Shown piece after piece: positions 7,786 to 16,353 of a stretch of DNA of 64,000 bases. A program made the position numbers and the translations under genes. This DNA is from Demequina subtropica. Its GTDB lineage: Bacteria > Actinomycetota > Actinomycetes > Actinomycetales > Demequinaceae. The notes beneath the pieces were generated by a model that was not told the origin of the DNA, did no database searches, and was given only the letters and a program-made list of their open reading frames with translations. Position 1 is the stretch's first letter. Each line of letters begins with the position of its first letter. The stretch covers positions 58,012 to 122,011 of the forward strand of contig NZ_BBMB01000009.1 in NCBI RefSeq assembly GCF_000971235.1. The letters run 5' to 3'.

Positions 7786-9783
7786 CTAGTCCCCGGCGCC
7801 CGCCTCCAGCCCGGTACGGATCGCGTCCATCACCGTCGGGTCGGCCAGCGTGGTGACATCCCCGGTGGGTCGGTCCTCGGCCACGTCGCGCAGCAGCCGC
7901 CGCATGATCTTGCCGGAGCGCGTCTTGGGCACCTCCGACACCACCAGGATGGTGCGCGGCTTGGCGAGCGAGCCGATCTGCCGCCGCACGTGCTCGCGCA
8001 GCGCGGCGGCCACCTCCTCGCCGTCCTCGGGCACCCCGTGGGCGTCGCCGCGCACGATGACGAACGCCACCACGGCCTGCCCGGTCACCTCGTCCGAGGC
8101 GCCGACCACGGCGGCCTCCGCGACCCAGGGGTGCGCGACCAGCGAGTGCTCGATCTCGGTGGTGGTGAGCCGGTGCCCCGAGACGTTCATGACGTCGTCG
8201 ACGCGGCCCAGCAGCCACAGGTCCCCGTCGACGTCCTTCTTGGCGCCGTCGCCCGCGAAGTACATCCCGTCGAAGTGGTTCCAGTACGTCGAGACGTACC
8301 GGTGCCGGTTGCCCCAGATGCCGCGCAGCATGGAGGGCCACGGCTCGGTGATCACCAGGTACCCGCCCTCGCCGTTGGCCACGGGGCGTCCCGCATCGTC
8401 CACCACCTCGACGCTGATGCCCGGGGTCGGGGTCATCGCCGAGCCGGGCTTGGTCGAGGTCACGCCCGGGAGCGGGGAGATCATGATCGCGCCGGTCTCC
8501 GTCTGCCACCACGTATCCACGATGGGGCAGCGGTCCCCGCCGATGACCCGGCGGTACCACATCCAGGCCTCGGGATTGATGGGCTCGCCCACCGAGCCGA
8601 GCAGCCGCAGCGAGCTGAGGTCGAACTGGTTCGGGATCGCCTCGCCCCACTTCATGAACGTGCGGATCGCGGTGGGGGCGGTGTAGAGGATGGTGACCTT
8701 GAACTGCTCGACGATCTCCCACCAGCGACCCTCGTGAGGCGTGTTAGGGGTGCCCTCGTAGAGCACCTGCGTGGCGCCGTTGATCATCGGCCCGTAGACG
8801 ATGTACGAGTGCCCGGTGATCCAGCCCACATCGGCCGTGCACCAGTAGACGTCGTCCTCCTTGAGGTCGAAGACGATGCGGTGCGTGTGGGCCGCGCCCG
8901 TGAGGTACCCGCCGGTCGAGTGCCACAGGCCCTTCGGGGTGCCGGTGGTGCCCGACGTGTAGAGGATGAACAGCGGGTGCTCGGCCTCGACCCAGACGGG
9001 CTCGTGCTCGGCCGGCTGCGGATCCACCGCATCGTGCCACCAGACATCGCGCCCCTCGGTCCAGGCGGTCTCCTGCCCGGTGCGCCGCACCACCAGGACG
9101 TGCTCGACCGAGGCGCACGGCTCGGGATGCGCGGTGCCCTCGCCGTGGCTCGCGAGAGCCTCGTCCACGAGCGGCTTGAGGGCGAGGTGCTGGCCGCGAC
9201 GGTTGCCGCCGTCCGCCGTGATGACGAGCTTGGCCTCGGCATCGTCGATGCGCTGGCGCAGGCTCTCCGCGCTGAAGCCGCCGAAGACCACCGAGTGGAT
9301 GGCGCCGATGCGCGCGCACGCGAGCATCGCGACCACGGCCTCGGGGATCTGGGGAAGGTAGATCGCGACGCGGTCGCCCGTGCCGACGCCCAGGCTGAGC
9401 AGGCCGTTCGCGGCCTTCTGCACGCGCTCGTGGATGTCGCGGTAGGTGAGCGTCTCCGTGTCGCCGGGCTCCCCGACGAAGTGGAAGGCGACGCGATCGC
9501 CGCGTCCCTCGCGCACGTGGCGGTCGACCGCGTTGTCGCACGCGTTGAGGGTGCCGTCGTGGAACCAGCGCGAGACGGGCGCGTCGGACCAGTCGAGGAT
9601 CTCGGTGAAGGGGGTGCGCCAGGCGAGCCGCAAGGCGGCCTCGCGCCAGTACTGGAGCCTGTCGACCCCGGCCTTCTTGTACTCGTAGGAGGTGGCGTTC
9701 GCGTGTGCGGCGAACGCGGCGTGCGGCCTGAACGACCGCGACTCGTGGTGCAGGTTCTCGAGGGTATGGGCGACGTTGTCCAT
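7786..9783 (-). CDS. acs: Acetyl-CoA synthetase
   Basis: A 665-residue AMP-forming acetate:CoA ligase, which makes acetyl-CoA through acetyl-AMP. The family core is intact: YTSGTTGTPKG phosphate-binding loop (about residues 273-283), TWWQTETG motif, and the C-terminal RSGKIMRR segment with the catalytic, acetylatable lysine near residue 625. The length matches bacterial Acs. The ATG at 9783 is chosen because a TAGGGT -10 box sits exactly 7 bases upstream, implying a leaderless message; the in-frame GTG at 9792 overlaps that box. An acs gene near HAD-IB and tad genes is conserved in actinobacteria. Confidence 0.96.
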   Translation of the reverse strand: MDNVAHTLENLHHESRSFRPHAAFAAHANATSYEYKKAGVDRLQYWREAALRLAWRTPFTEILDWSDAPVSRWFHDGTLNACDNAVDRHVREGRGDRVAFHFVGEPGDTETLTYRDIHERVQKAANGLLSLGVGTGDRVAIYLPQIPEAVVAMLACARIGAIHSVVFGGFSAESLRQRIDDAEAKLVITADGGNRRGQHLALKPLVDEALASHGEGTAHPEPCASVEHVLVVRRTGQETAWTEGRDVWWHDAVDPQPAEHEPVWVEAEHPLFILYTSGTTGTPKGLWHSTGGYLTGAAHTHRIVFDLKEDDVYWCTADVGWITGHSYIVYGPMINGATQVLYEGTPNTPHEGRWWEIVEQFKVTILYTAPTAIRTFMKWGEAIPNQFDLSSLRLLGSVGEPINPEAWMWYRRVIGGDRCPIVDTWWQTETGAIMISPLPGVTSTKPGSAMTPTPGISVEVVDDAGRPVANGEGGYLVITEPWPSMLRGIWGNRHRYVSTYWNHFDGMYFAGDGAKKDVDGDLWLLGRVDDVMNVSGHRLTTTEIEHSLVAHPWVAEAAVVGASDEVTGQAVVAFVIVRGDAHGVPEDGEEVAAALREHVRRQIGSLAKPRTILVVSEVPKTRSGKIMRRLLRDVAEDRPTGDVTTLADPTVMDAIRTGLEAGAGD

Positions 9784-9790
9784 GCGCGTC

Positions 9791-9796
9791 ACCCTA
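9791..9796 (-). promoter_or_regulatory. -10 box of acs (leaderless start)
   Basis: TAGGGT on the minus strand, followed by 7 bases and the acs ATG. Confidence 0.55.
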
Positions 9797-9899
9797 GGAC
9801 GAAGGTCCCAGGCGTGTGAAGCGTTTGTTAGATGGCCTGGTAAAGACCGGTGTCGAGGCTCGCCGCGCGGATCGCGCCCGTGCGTGCGAGCCTGGGGTG

Positions 9900-10175
9900 A
9901 TGAGTGGAGCAGAAGGATTCGACTACCGCACCCGCACCAACGGCGAGGTGCACATCTTCCATCACGGCAAGCTCGCGAAGATGCTGCGCGAGCGGCCGGC
10001 CGAGGACTTCCTGGCGGCCGTCAAGGACGGCGATGCGCAGGAGGCCATGGCGGCCGCGGTGGGCAACGACGGGCAGGGCGGGGGAGTGCAGGGCTCCGCG
10101 ACGGGCCCGGGCACCCACCTGCACGGCAACGGTGCGGCGCACCCGCACCAGGAGTTCCGCCGCAAGAGCGGCTGA
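9900..10175 (+). CDS. Small hypothetical protein, histidine- and glycine-rich C-terminus
   Basis: A 91-residue soluble protein without signal or membrane segment. The N-terminal half (FDYRTRTNGEVHIFHHGKLA) reads as a short beta hairpin plus helix. The C-terminal part is Gly/Gln-rich and ends GTHLHGNGAAHPHQEFRRKSG, with several histidines that could bind metal. Similar short proteins with a YRTR-NGEV-IFHHGK core occur in other actinobacteria, to my recollection without known function. The ATG at 9900 is preceded by GGGGTG; an upstream in-frame ATG at 9816 would add a sequence with no homology-like character. It is divergent from acs. Confidence 0.7.
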   Translation: MSGAEGFDYRTRTNGEVHIFHHGKLAKMLRERPAEDFLAAVKDGDAQEAMAAAVGNDGQGGGVQGSATGPGTHLHGNGAAHPHQEFRRKSG

Positions 10176-10187
10176 GCCGCCGGGGCG

Positions 10188-11150
10188 CTACTCGACCGTG
10201 AACTCCGCCGCGAGCGAGATGGCGACGGCGGGCGGGACGTCTGCGATGTACTCGACGGGCACCGCCCGCTCGAGCACCTCGGCGAGCACGTCCTCGGGGA
10301 CGTCGCAGTTGCGCGCGAGCAGGTTGCCCTCGGCATCGACCTGGTCGGTGCAGTGCTCCTGGATCAGGGGGTCGTCGTAGAGCGCCGTGTAGCCGGCGTT
10401 GTACTGGAGCCCCGCGAGTCCCGTGATGCCCTCCTCGGACAGCACGCGAGCGATGGCTGCGGGCTCGCCCAGGATGATCGGGGACCACTGGTAGACGCGG
10501 TAGGTGCCGGGTGTGAGGCTCTCGTGCTCCGCGTTGAACGCCGCGGTCTCGTCCTGCTTCGCCGCGATCTCGTCCTCGGTGGCCGTGGACCAGTCGAAGC
10601 CCTGCCAGATCGCGTTCAGCTCGTCCGCCACGTCGCACAGGGTGGAGCCGGTGAACTCGACGTTGCTCTGCGTGAGCGTCGTTTCGCCCGGGGTGGCCAC
10701 GTAGTACTCGGGCACGAACTCGGCGCCCCATCCCGGGGTCACCACCACATCGTCCCGCGTCACGATGATGCTGCCCTCGGAGGCCAGGAAGCCCAGCCCC
10801 GCGGTGTCGGTGGTGTAGCCGGGCACCACGGTGACCGTGTCGATGCCGGCGACCTGGCGGAGCGCGGCGTCGACCTTGGGGAGGACGCCGTTCGCCTGAT
10901 CCGTGTCGGGCGTCCACGTCTCGCCGCAGGCAGGCGGCTCGAACAGCCCGTCGACGGAGGCGTCCACCTCGGACAGGCGGAAGGTGAGATCCACCGTGTC
11001 GCCGCTCGTCGCGGCGGTGCTCGGGCCCGCCGTGCTCGGCGCCTCGCCGGTGTCCTGCGAGGCCTTCCATGCCTTCACCCCGAACCACCCCGCCGCGGCG
11101 GAGGCGACGGCGACCACGAGTGCCGCGAGGGCGAGAAGGAACTTGCGCAT
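10188..11150 (-). CDS. Membrane-anchored exported protein of unknown function
   Basis: A 320-residue protein with an N-terminal hydrophobic segment (MRKFLLALAALVVAVASAAAGWF, residues 1-23) that acts as uncleaved anchor or signal peptide. No lipobox cysteine follows. A Ser/Thr/Ala linker (about 35-55) leads to a ~260-residue extracytoplasmic domain rich in acidic residues, with cysteines near PACGETW, STLCDVADE, EHCTDQ and ARNCDVPED that could form disulfides. I do not recognise the fold. GAGGA lies just upstream of the ATG. It converges on the preceding small gene with a 12-base gap. Confidence 0.75.
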   Translation of the reverse strand: MRKFLLALAALVVAVASAAAGWFGVKAWKASQDTGEAPSTAGPSTAATSGDTVDLTFRLSEVDASVDGLFEPPACGETWTPDTDQANGVLPKVDAALRQVAGIDTVTVVPGYTTDTAGLGFLASEGSIIVTRDDVVVTPGWGAEFVPEYYVATPGETTLTQSNVEFTGSTLCDVADELNAIWQGFDWSTATEDEIAAKQDETAAFNAEHESLTPGTYRVYQWSPIILGEPAAIARVLSEEGITGLAGLQYNAGYTALYDDPLIQEHCTDQVDAEGNLLARNCDVPEDVLAEVLERAVPVEYIADVPPAVAISLAAEFTVE

Positions 11151-11522
11151 GGATGTCCTCGGCAGGGGTGGGCTCAGCCCACCGTCGACGCGAGGGGGCT
11201 GTGGCGAGGATACGTCATCTGGGCGGCATGTCCGATGCGGCTCGCCCGAGCGCGGGGGCCGTGGCCGGGGCCGTCGCAGAGCCCCTCGCCGGTCCCCGGA
11301 AGGGGCGCGCGATCGCGGTCCTCCCGATCAGGAGGTCGCGGCCGCCACGCTGTCCCAGAGCCACCCGGCCCCGAAGCCGAGCGCCAGGCCCATCACGCCC
11401 ACGAGGGCGCCCATCAGCGTCTTGTTCATGCGTGCCCCCGTTCGATGTACCTGTCCCGCCGGTGCCTGCGACGGTGACGGCCGTCGCGGCAACAAGTTCC
11501 CCCTGAGGGGACGGTACCGCGC
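11151..11522. other. 372-bp intergenic stretch containing one small gene
   Basis: Between two minus-strand genes. It holds a 33-codon membrane-peptide gene (11328-11429, listed separately) and a weak hairpin around 11499-11516 (tcccc/gggga) that could end the HAD phosphatase transcript. I see nothing else coding in the rest. Confidence 0.5.
11328..11429 (-). CDS. 33-residue single-span membrane peptide
   Basis: The minus strand reads MNKTLMGALVGVMGLALGFG then AGWLWDSVAAATS and a stop. This is one glycine-rich hydrophobic segment (about residues 5-24) with a positively charged N-terminus and a short polar tail. A CGGGGG purine run lies about 6 bases before the ATG. It has no recognisable family. 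Its compact, well-bounded form and ribosome-binding sequence make it a plausible small protein, but chance cannot be excluded for 33 codons. Confidence 0.45.
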   Translation of the reverse strand: MNKTLMGALVGVMGLALGFGAGWLWDSVAAATS

Positions 11523-12320
11523 TCAGGCCTCCCGGTCGCGGCGAGCGGCCAGTGAGAAGCCCCACAAGGTGACAAGGGCCACAGCGACGAGGCCGACGAC
11601 GACGGCCGGACGCGGGCGCGCCGAGGAGCGCAGGCCCACGGGACGGCGGAACACGAGCATCCCCCAGCCGTGGCGGCGGGCGGCCCTGCGCATGGTCCTG
11701 TCGGGGTTCACGGCGAAGCCGTGGCCCACCGCGTCGAGCATCGGTGCGTCCGTGATGGAGTCGGAGTACGCGTACGAGCGCGAGAGGTCGTAGCCGTGCT
11801 CCTCGGCGAGCTCCTGGATCGCGTACGCCTTCGCCGGCCCGTACGCGTAGAAGGAGATCTCGCCGGTGAAGCGCCCGTCCGCGACCTCCATGCGGGACGC
11901 CACCACGGCATCGGCTCCGAGGAGCCGCGCGATGGGCTCGACCACCTGGTACGCCGATGCGCTGACGATGACCACGTCGCGGCCGTTGGCCTGGTGCCGT
12001 CGGATGAGGTCGAGCGCCTCCTGGTACACGATCGGGTCGATGTGCTCGTGCAGGGTCTCGGCGACGATCCCCTCGACGTGCGCGACGTCCCAGCCCGCGA
12101 CGAGCTCGCTGAGCGCGTCGCGCAGCCGCGAGGTCTGCTTCTCGTCGGCGCCGCCCACCTCGAAGAGGAACTGCGCGAAGGCCGTGCGCAGGGCCTTGGT
12201 GCGTGTGATGAGGCCGCCCTCGAAGAACGAGCGCGAGAAAGCCATGGACGACGACCTCGCGATGATGGTCTTGTCCAGGTCGAAGAACGCCGCGCTGCGG
12301 GGCGATCCGGTTGCCTCCAT
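11523..12320 (-). CDS. HAD-superfamily IB phosphatase with C-terminal membrane helix
   Basis: A 265-residue SerB/CicA-like hydrolase. Motif I is FFDLDKT (about residues 12-18, nucleophile and acid aspartates), motif II VSASAY (serine), and motif IV SDSITDAPML. A hydrophobic C-terminal helix (VVVGLVAVALVTLWGFSLA) suggests membrane tethering. HAD-IB proteins remove phosphate from small substrates; the exact one is unknown. The gene lies divergently next to the tad ATPase, the arrangement seen in mycobacteria (Rv3661 beside Rv3660c-Rv3654c). A TAGAGT box exactly 6 bases before the ATG implies a leaderless message. Confidence 0.9.
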   Translation of the reverse strand: MEATGSPRSAAFFDLDKTIIARSSSMAFSRSFFEGGLITRTKALRTAFAQFLFEVGGADEKQTSRLRDALSELVAGWDVAHVEGIVAETLHEHIDPIVYQEALDLIRRHQANGRDVVIVSASAYQVVEPIARLLGADAVVASRMEVADGRFTGEISFYAYGPAKAYAIQELAEEHGYDLSRSYAYSDSITDAPMLDAVGHGFAVNPDRTMRRAARRHGWGMLVFRRPVGLRSSARPRPAVVVGLVAVALVTLWGFSLAARRDREA

Positions 12321-12326
12321 GGCGTC

Positions 12327-12332
12327 ACTCTA
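12327..12332 (-). promoter_or_regulatory. -10 box of the HAD-IB gene (leaderless start)
   Basis: TAGAGT on the minus strand, 6 bases before the ATG. Confidence 0.55.
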
Positions 12333-12451
12333 ACCGGGGGCGCCGACCCCGCTTCGCGTGCCGATGTCCCCGGTCCGTCGGCGTGCGATCGGGATCCACG
12401 GTCGGGCGCCGATCGCGCCCGCGGCGCGCCGATCCCGAGCACAGTGGCGCC

Positions 12452-13447
12452 GTGACCTCACCCGCCGACGTGCTCGCACCCCTCCTCGCGCTCCCCGGCG
12501 TGACGGACGTGCTCCTCCACGATCCGGGCGGAGCGTGGATCGATCGCGGCGACGGGCTCGAGCGCCGCCCGCTCACGCTCGACGGACCCGAGCGCGTGCG
12601 CGACCTCGCGGTCGCGCTCGCGGCCTCGGCGGGCCGGCGCCTGGACGATGCGGAGCCCACCGTCGACGCGCGCCTCCCGGACGGCACGCGCCTGCACGCG
12701 GTGCTGCCTCCCATCGCCGACGGCTGCACCGCGATCTCCCTCCGGCGCGTCCGCGAGGTGCCCTTCGCGCTCGCGGACCTGGTCGCGGCGGGCATGCTCG
12801 CGAGAGAGCTCGCGGAGCTGCTTCGGGGGCTCGTGCGGGCGCGCGTCCCGGTGCTCGTCTCGGGAGGCACGGGGGCGGGCAAGACCACCCTCCTGGCCTC
12901 GCTGCTCGCCCTCGCGGAGCCGACCGAGCGCATCGTGCTCATCGAGGAGGCGGGCGAGATCGCGGTGAGCCACCCGCATGTGGTGCGCCTGGTCGAGCGT
13001 CGGCCCAACGTCGAGGGCGCGGGCGGCATCGGGCTCGACCGGCTGGTCCGCGAGGCGCTGCGCATGCGGCCCGACAGGATCGTGCTCGGCGAGTGCCGCG
13101 GCGCCGAGCTCCGCGAGGTCCTTGCGGCGGCGAACACCGGTCATCGTGGATCGCTCACCACGGTCCATGCCAACTCGGCGGGGGACGTGCCCGCGCGGTT
13201 GGCCTCCCTCGCGATGCTCGCGGGGCTGTCCCCCGCCCAGCTGGCCTCGCAGGCGGGCGCGGCGTTCGCGGTGGTGATCCACGTCGAGCGGACCGCTCGA
13301 GGCCGCCGGGTCGCGGAGGTCGCGCGCCTCGAGGCGACCGGCGCCGAGTTGCGCGTCGCGACCGCGGCGGTGCTCGACGGCGGCTCCCTGCGCTTCGGTC
13401 CCGCCTGGATGGGCGTCCGCGCGCTCGCGGAGGGAGGCTCCGCATGA
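12452..13447 (+). CDS. Tad pilus secretion ATPase, CpaF/TadA family
   Basis: A 331-residue type II/IV secretion ATPase that would power assembly or secretion of Flp-type pilins at the inner membrane. Walker A is GGTGAGKTT (Lys about 144). LIEEAGEI acid motifs follow, then the RMRPDRIVLGECRG Walker B region and the TGHRGSLTTVHANS histidine box. It is shorter than typical CpaF because the N-terminal domain is reduced, as in the mycobacterial Rv3659c type. The GTG at 12452 fits where homology begins; a degenerate CACAGT sits 6 bases upstream, suggesting leaderless translation. The stop overlaps the next start (ATGA). No CpaE/Ssd-like gene precedes it. Confidence 0.93.
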   Translation: MTSPADVLAPLLALPGVTDVLLHDPGGAWIDRGDGLERRPLTLDGPERVRDLAVALAASAGRRLDDAEPTVDARLPDGTRLHAVLPPIADGCTAISLRRVREVPFALADLVAAGMLARELAELLRGLVRARVPVLVSGGTGAGKTTLLASLLALAEPTERIVLIEEAGEIAVSHPHVVRLVERRPNVEGAGGIGLDRLVREALRMRPDRIVLGECRGAELREVLAAANTGHRGSLTTVHANSAGDVPARLASLAMLAGLSPAQLASQAGAAFAVVIHVERTARGRRVAEVARLEATGAELRVATAAVLDGGSLRFGPAWMGVRALAEGGSA

Positions 13448-14334
13448 GCGAGGGGTGGGACGAGTCGTTGCCGCGCGTGGTCGGCCTGCTCCGCGCGGGC
13501 CTGCCGGCGGCCGAGGCGTGGCGCAGGGCCGGGGTCGTCCTGCCGACGCCTCCGGTGGACGGGCTCGATCGCGCGGTCGTCGCGGCCGCGGGCCTCGCCG
13601 AGCGCACGGGGGCGCCGCTCGCCGCGATGCTGCTCGCGATCGCGCGCGCGGCGGCCGACCAGCGCGAGTCCGAGGCGCTCCGGCGCGCGGCGCTCGCCGG
13701 GCCGCGCCTCAGCGCGCGCGTGCTCGCGTGGCTGCCGCTCGCGGGGATCGGGATGGGCGCGCTCGTCGATCCACGGACGCTCGGCGTGCTCGGCGCGACC
13801 CCGCTCGGCTGGGCGCTACTCGCGCTCGGCGCGGTGCTGACGTGGGCCGGACGGGCGTGGACGCGGCGCATCGTCCGCCGTGCCGAGGAGGTCGGAGGGG
13901 AGCACGATGCGGTGGTGGCGGCCGCGGCGCTCGTGGGCGCGGCGCTGGGCGCCGGGGGTCCGGTCGGCGATGCGCTCCGCGCCGTCGCCGAGGCGTTGGG
14001 GGAGCCGGGGCTCGGCGAGGTCGCGCTCGCGCTTCCGGGCGGCGGCGGCCGGCCTCCTCCGCGCGGGTCGCGATGGGAGCCGGTGGCGCGCGCCGTGGTG
14101 CCGGCGGTCGCGGCGGGTGCGAGCCCCGTCCCGTCGCTCGCGGCCGCGGCCGAGACGGCGGCCCGGAGATCCCGGACGGAGGCCGCGATCGCCGCGGGCG
14201 AGCTGGGCGTGAGGATCGCGCTGCCGCTCACGCTCTGCCTGCTGCCGGCCTTCGTGGTGGTCGGGCTGCTGCCTCTGCTCGTCGCGGTGGTGGGCGGGAC
14301 TCTCGGGGGTGTGGTCGGGGGAGGCGGGCGCTAG
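13444..14334 (+). CDS. Tad pilus platform protein (TadB/TadC-type, fused or single)
   Basis: A 296-residue alanine-rich membrane protein. Helices lie near residues 92-110 (VLAWLPLAGIGMGALV), 120-136 (LGWALLALGAVLTWAG) and 255-285 (LPLTLCLLPAFVVVGLLPLL), with cytoplasmic helical regions between. The pattern matches the type II secretion system F domain. One chain apparently does the work of TadB and TadC. It is translationally coupled to the ATPase. Its stop overlaps the stop of the convergent ClC gene by 3 bases (14332-14334), so nothing separates it from the intervening module. Confidence 0.85.
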   Translation: MSEGWDESLPRVVGLLRAGLPAAEAWRRAGVVLPTPPVDGLDRAVVAAAGLAERTGAPLAAMLLAIARAAADQRESEALRRAALAGPRLSARVLAWLPLAGIGMGALVDPRTLGVLGATPLGWALLALGAVLTWAGRAWTRRIVRRAEEVGGEHDAVVAAAALVGAALGAGGPVGDALRAVAEALGEPGLGEVALALPGGGGRPPPRGSRWEPVARAVVPAVAAGASPVPSLAAAAETAARRSRTEAAIAAGELGVRIALPLTLCLLPAFVVVGLLPLLVAVVGGTLGGVVGGGGR

Positions 14335-15614
14335 CGGGCCTGCTCCGGCTCGGCCTCGGCGGAGTCGGGCGCGGCGTCCACGTGGACCAGCATGTGCGGG
14401 ACGCGCGTGAGCAGGAGCCACACGGGCAGCACGGCGACGCACAGGATCGGCAGCACGGCCGCGGTGCCGCAGATGAGCGCGGCGCCGAACAGCGCGATCC
14501 AACCGTCGCGACCGATCGCGAACAGCACGCCGAGCACGCCGGAGGCGATCGCGAGCGTGAGCGACATCCCGGGCACGACCGCGTGCGCGAGCAGCCCGAA
14601 CGCCACGCCGGTGAACAGCGCGGGGAAGATCCGGCCGCCGCGGAAGCCCGAGGCGCCCGAGATCACGATCGCCGCGAGCTTGACCAGCACGATCACCACG
14701 AGCGCGCCGATGCCGTACTCGTCGCGCTCCGCGAGGATCTCCGCCGTCTGCTCCGCGCCCTTGAACATGGTGATCTGGCCGCCGACGAGGGCCAGCACGC
14801 CGAGCAGGGCGCCGCCCACGGTCGCGTAGGCGACGGGGTGGCGCAGCCGCCGCGCGAGCCGGTGGGCGGGCGTGAAGGCATAGGCCGCCAGGGCGCCGAC
14901 GGCGGCGCCCGCGGTCGCGACCGCCGAGGCGGTGAGAAGGTCGACCCATCCGGGCGAGTACTCCGGCAGGCCCATGTCCCAGCTGGTGCCGCCAAGCAGG
15001 TGGTAGGTCATCGCTCCCGTGCCGGCGGCCACGAGCGGCGCGAACAGCCGGTCCCACAGCTGGCCGGGCTGGGCGCCGCCCATCACCGAGGTGAGCACCA
15101 GCGCGGAGGCGACCGGCGTTCCCAGCATCGCCCCGAGCATCGCCGAGGTCGAGATCATGAGCACCACGGGCACGGGCACCTCGGGCAGGAGGCGCCGGTA
15201 GACCACGACCGCGAGGCCGACCGCGATCATGATGATCGGCCCCTCGGGCCCGAGGCTCACTCCGCCCGCGAGGCCCAGGATGAGCGCGACGGCCACCCCG
15301 GGGAGCGTGCGCAGCGGGAGCGGGGCGGAGACGAGGTCCACGGTCGCGGTGTCGTGGCCCCCGTGCCCGGGAGCCTTCCACAGCGTGAGGCCCACGAGCG
15401 CGCCGGTGACCGTGAGGATCAGCGCGGCCCACCACCGTGCCTCGCCGTCGACGCCGAGCGCATGCGGCAGCGAGTCCCACCACACGTGATGGAGGACCTC
15501 GGCGATCGCATCCACCCCGAACAGGATGAGCGCGCCTGCGACCCCGAGGATCGCGGCGGGCACCGCGCTGCGCGCGAGCACCCCGGCGCCGGGGCTGGAG
15601 GTGTTGTCCGACAT
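14331..15614 (-). CDS. ClC-family chloride channel or H+/Cl- antiporter
   Basis: A 427-residue integral membrane protein with about ten or more hydrophobic helices. The family's anion-pathway motifs are present: GVSLGPEGPII (with the gating glutamate; canonical GxEGP) near residue 115 and GASGFRGGRIFPALF near residue 315. It conducts or exchanges chloride, for example in acid response. The start at 15614 has GAGGGGA 5 bases upstream. It reads towards and overlaps the tad platform gene, and is divergent from the MarR gene. Whether it is an exchanger or a channel depends on a second (proton) glutamate I could not align by eye. Confidence 0.92.
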   Translation of the reverse strand: MSDNTSSPGAGVLARSAVPAAILGVAGALILFGVDAIAEVLHHVWWDSLPHALGVDGEARWWAALILTVTGALVGLTLWKAPGHGGHDTATVDLVSAPLPLRTLPGVAVALILGLAGGVSLGPEGPIIMIAVGLAVVVYRRLLPEVPVPVVLMISTSAMLGAMLGTPVASALVLTSVMGGAQPGQLWDRLFAPLVAAGTGAMTYHLLGGTSWDMGLPEYSPGWVDLLTASAVATAGAAVGALAAYAFTPAHRLARRLRHPVAYATVGGALLGVLALVGGQITMFKGAEQTAEILAERDEYGIGALVVIVLVKLAAIVISGASGFRGGRIFPALFTGVAFGLLAHAVVPGMSLTLAIASGVLGVLFAIGRDGWIALFGAALICGTAAVLPILCVAVLPVWLLLTRVPHMLVHVDAAPDSAEAEPEQAR

Positions 15615-15764
15615 GCTTCCCCTCGGCCGGGTGGTGGGCGCGGGCCGGTGCGGCCCCGTTCGCCACTCTAGAGCTGCATCGTGGCCGAGCGCAGGGCGCA
15701 TGCCGGCGCAGGTCGCAGGTCGCAGGGCCGCGGCGCGCGCGGCGGCGGCGCGCGATGCGTCCCG

Positions 15765-15770
15765 TACGCT
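15765..15770 (+). promoter_or_regulatory. Probable -10 box of the marR gene
   Basis: TACGCT, 22 bases before the ATG. It leaves room for a short leader carrying the GGGAGG ribosome-binding sequence. Confidence 0.4.
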
Positions 15771-15792
15771 GGCGGCGACCGGGAGGATGCGG

Positions 15793-16266
15793 ATGGACAC
15801 GCAGGCGGACGCGCCGCGGCTGCTGTACCTCGTCAAGCAGCTCGAGCTGGCCGTGCGCGCGCGGCTCGACGCGGTCCTGCGCGAGCATCGCATCACCGTG
15901 CCGCAGTACACGGCGCTCACCGTCCTCGAACGGCACCCGGAGATGACCTCGGCGCAGCTGGCGCGGCACTCGTTCGTGTCGGCGCAGGCGATGGACGGCG
16001 TGGTGCGGGCGCTGCTCGACGCGGGCCTCATCGAGCGGCATGCCGATCCGTTCCATGCGCGGAGGCTCGTGATCTCCCTGACGCCCGCGGCCCATGTGCT
16101 GCTCGCAGGCTGCGCCCCGGACATCGACCGCATCGAGGCAGAGGCGTTCGGCGCGCTGACGGTGCGCGAACGGGCGGACCTGGCCGGTTGGCTCGGCGAT
16201 GCGCGGGCCGTCCTCGGGGCATCCGGAGCAGGGCCGGCCGCACGGGACGATGCGGACAAACCTTGA
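15793..16266 (+). CDS. MarR-family transcriptional regulator
   Basis: A 157-residue winged-helix repressor of the type that usually releases DNA on binding phenolic ligands. The core reads ITVPQYTALTVLERHPEMTS (about 37-56), recognition helix SFVSAQAMDGVVRALLDAGLIE, and wing RHADPFHARRLVISLTPAA. GGGAGG sits 6 bases before the ATG at 15793; the ATG at 15787 has no spacing. A perfect palindrome overlapping a promoter begins 4 bases after its stop, directly in front of the tannase-like gene. The likely target is therefore that enzyme gene. Confidence 0.92.
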   Translation: MDTQADAPRLLYLVKQLELAVRARLDAVLREHRITVPQYTALTVLERHPEMTSAQLARHSFVSAQAMDGVVRALLDAGLIERHADPFHARRLVISLTPAAHVLLAGCAPDIDRIEAEAFGALTVRERADLAGWLGDARAVLGASGAGPAARDDADKP

Positions 16267-16290
16267 CTTGTTATCAACTTCCTTGATAAT
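16263..16290 (+). promoter_or_regulatory. Promoter of the tannase-like gene with embedded MarR-type operator
   Basis: TTGACT (16263-16268), a 16-base spacer and GATAAT (16285-16290) make a near-consensus promoter. Within it, TTATCAA (16271-16277), 5 bases and TTGATAA (16283-16289) form a perfect inverted repeat, the size and symmetry of MarR operators. Bound protein would block the -10 region directly. Confidence 0.8.
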
Positions 16291-16353
16291 CGAAGGGCGT
16301 GGGCGGCACAACGGTGTGCCGCGGTGGTCCACGCGTCGACGAAGGGAAGTGCG

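Noticed and set aside
5134..9819. A 1561-codon plus-strand open frame across the surface-protein and acs genes
   Set aside because: Low-complexity arginine/glycine/alanine sequence antisense to two recognisable genes.
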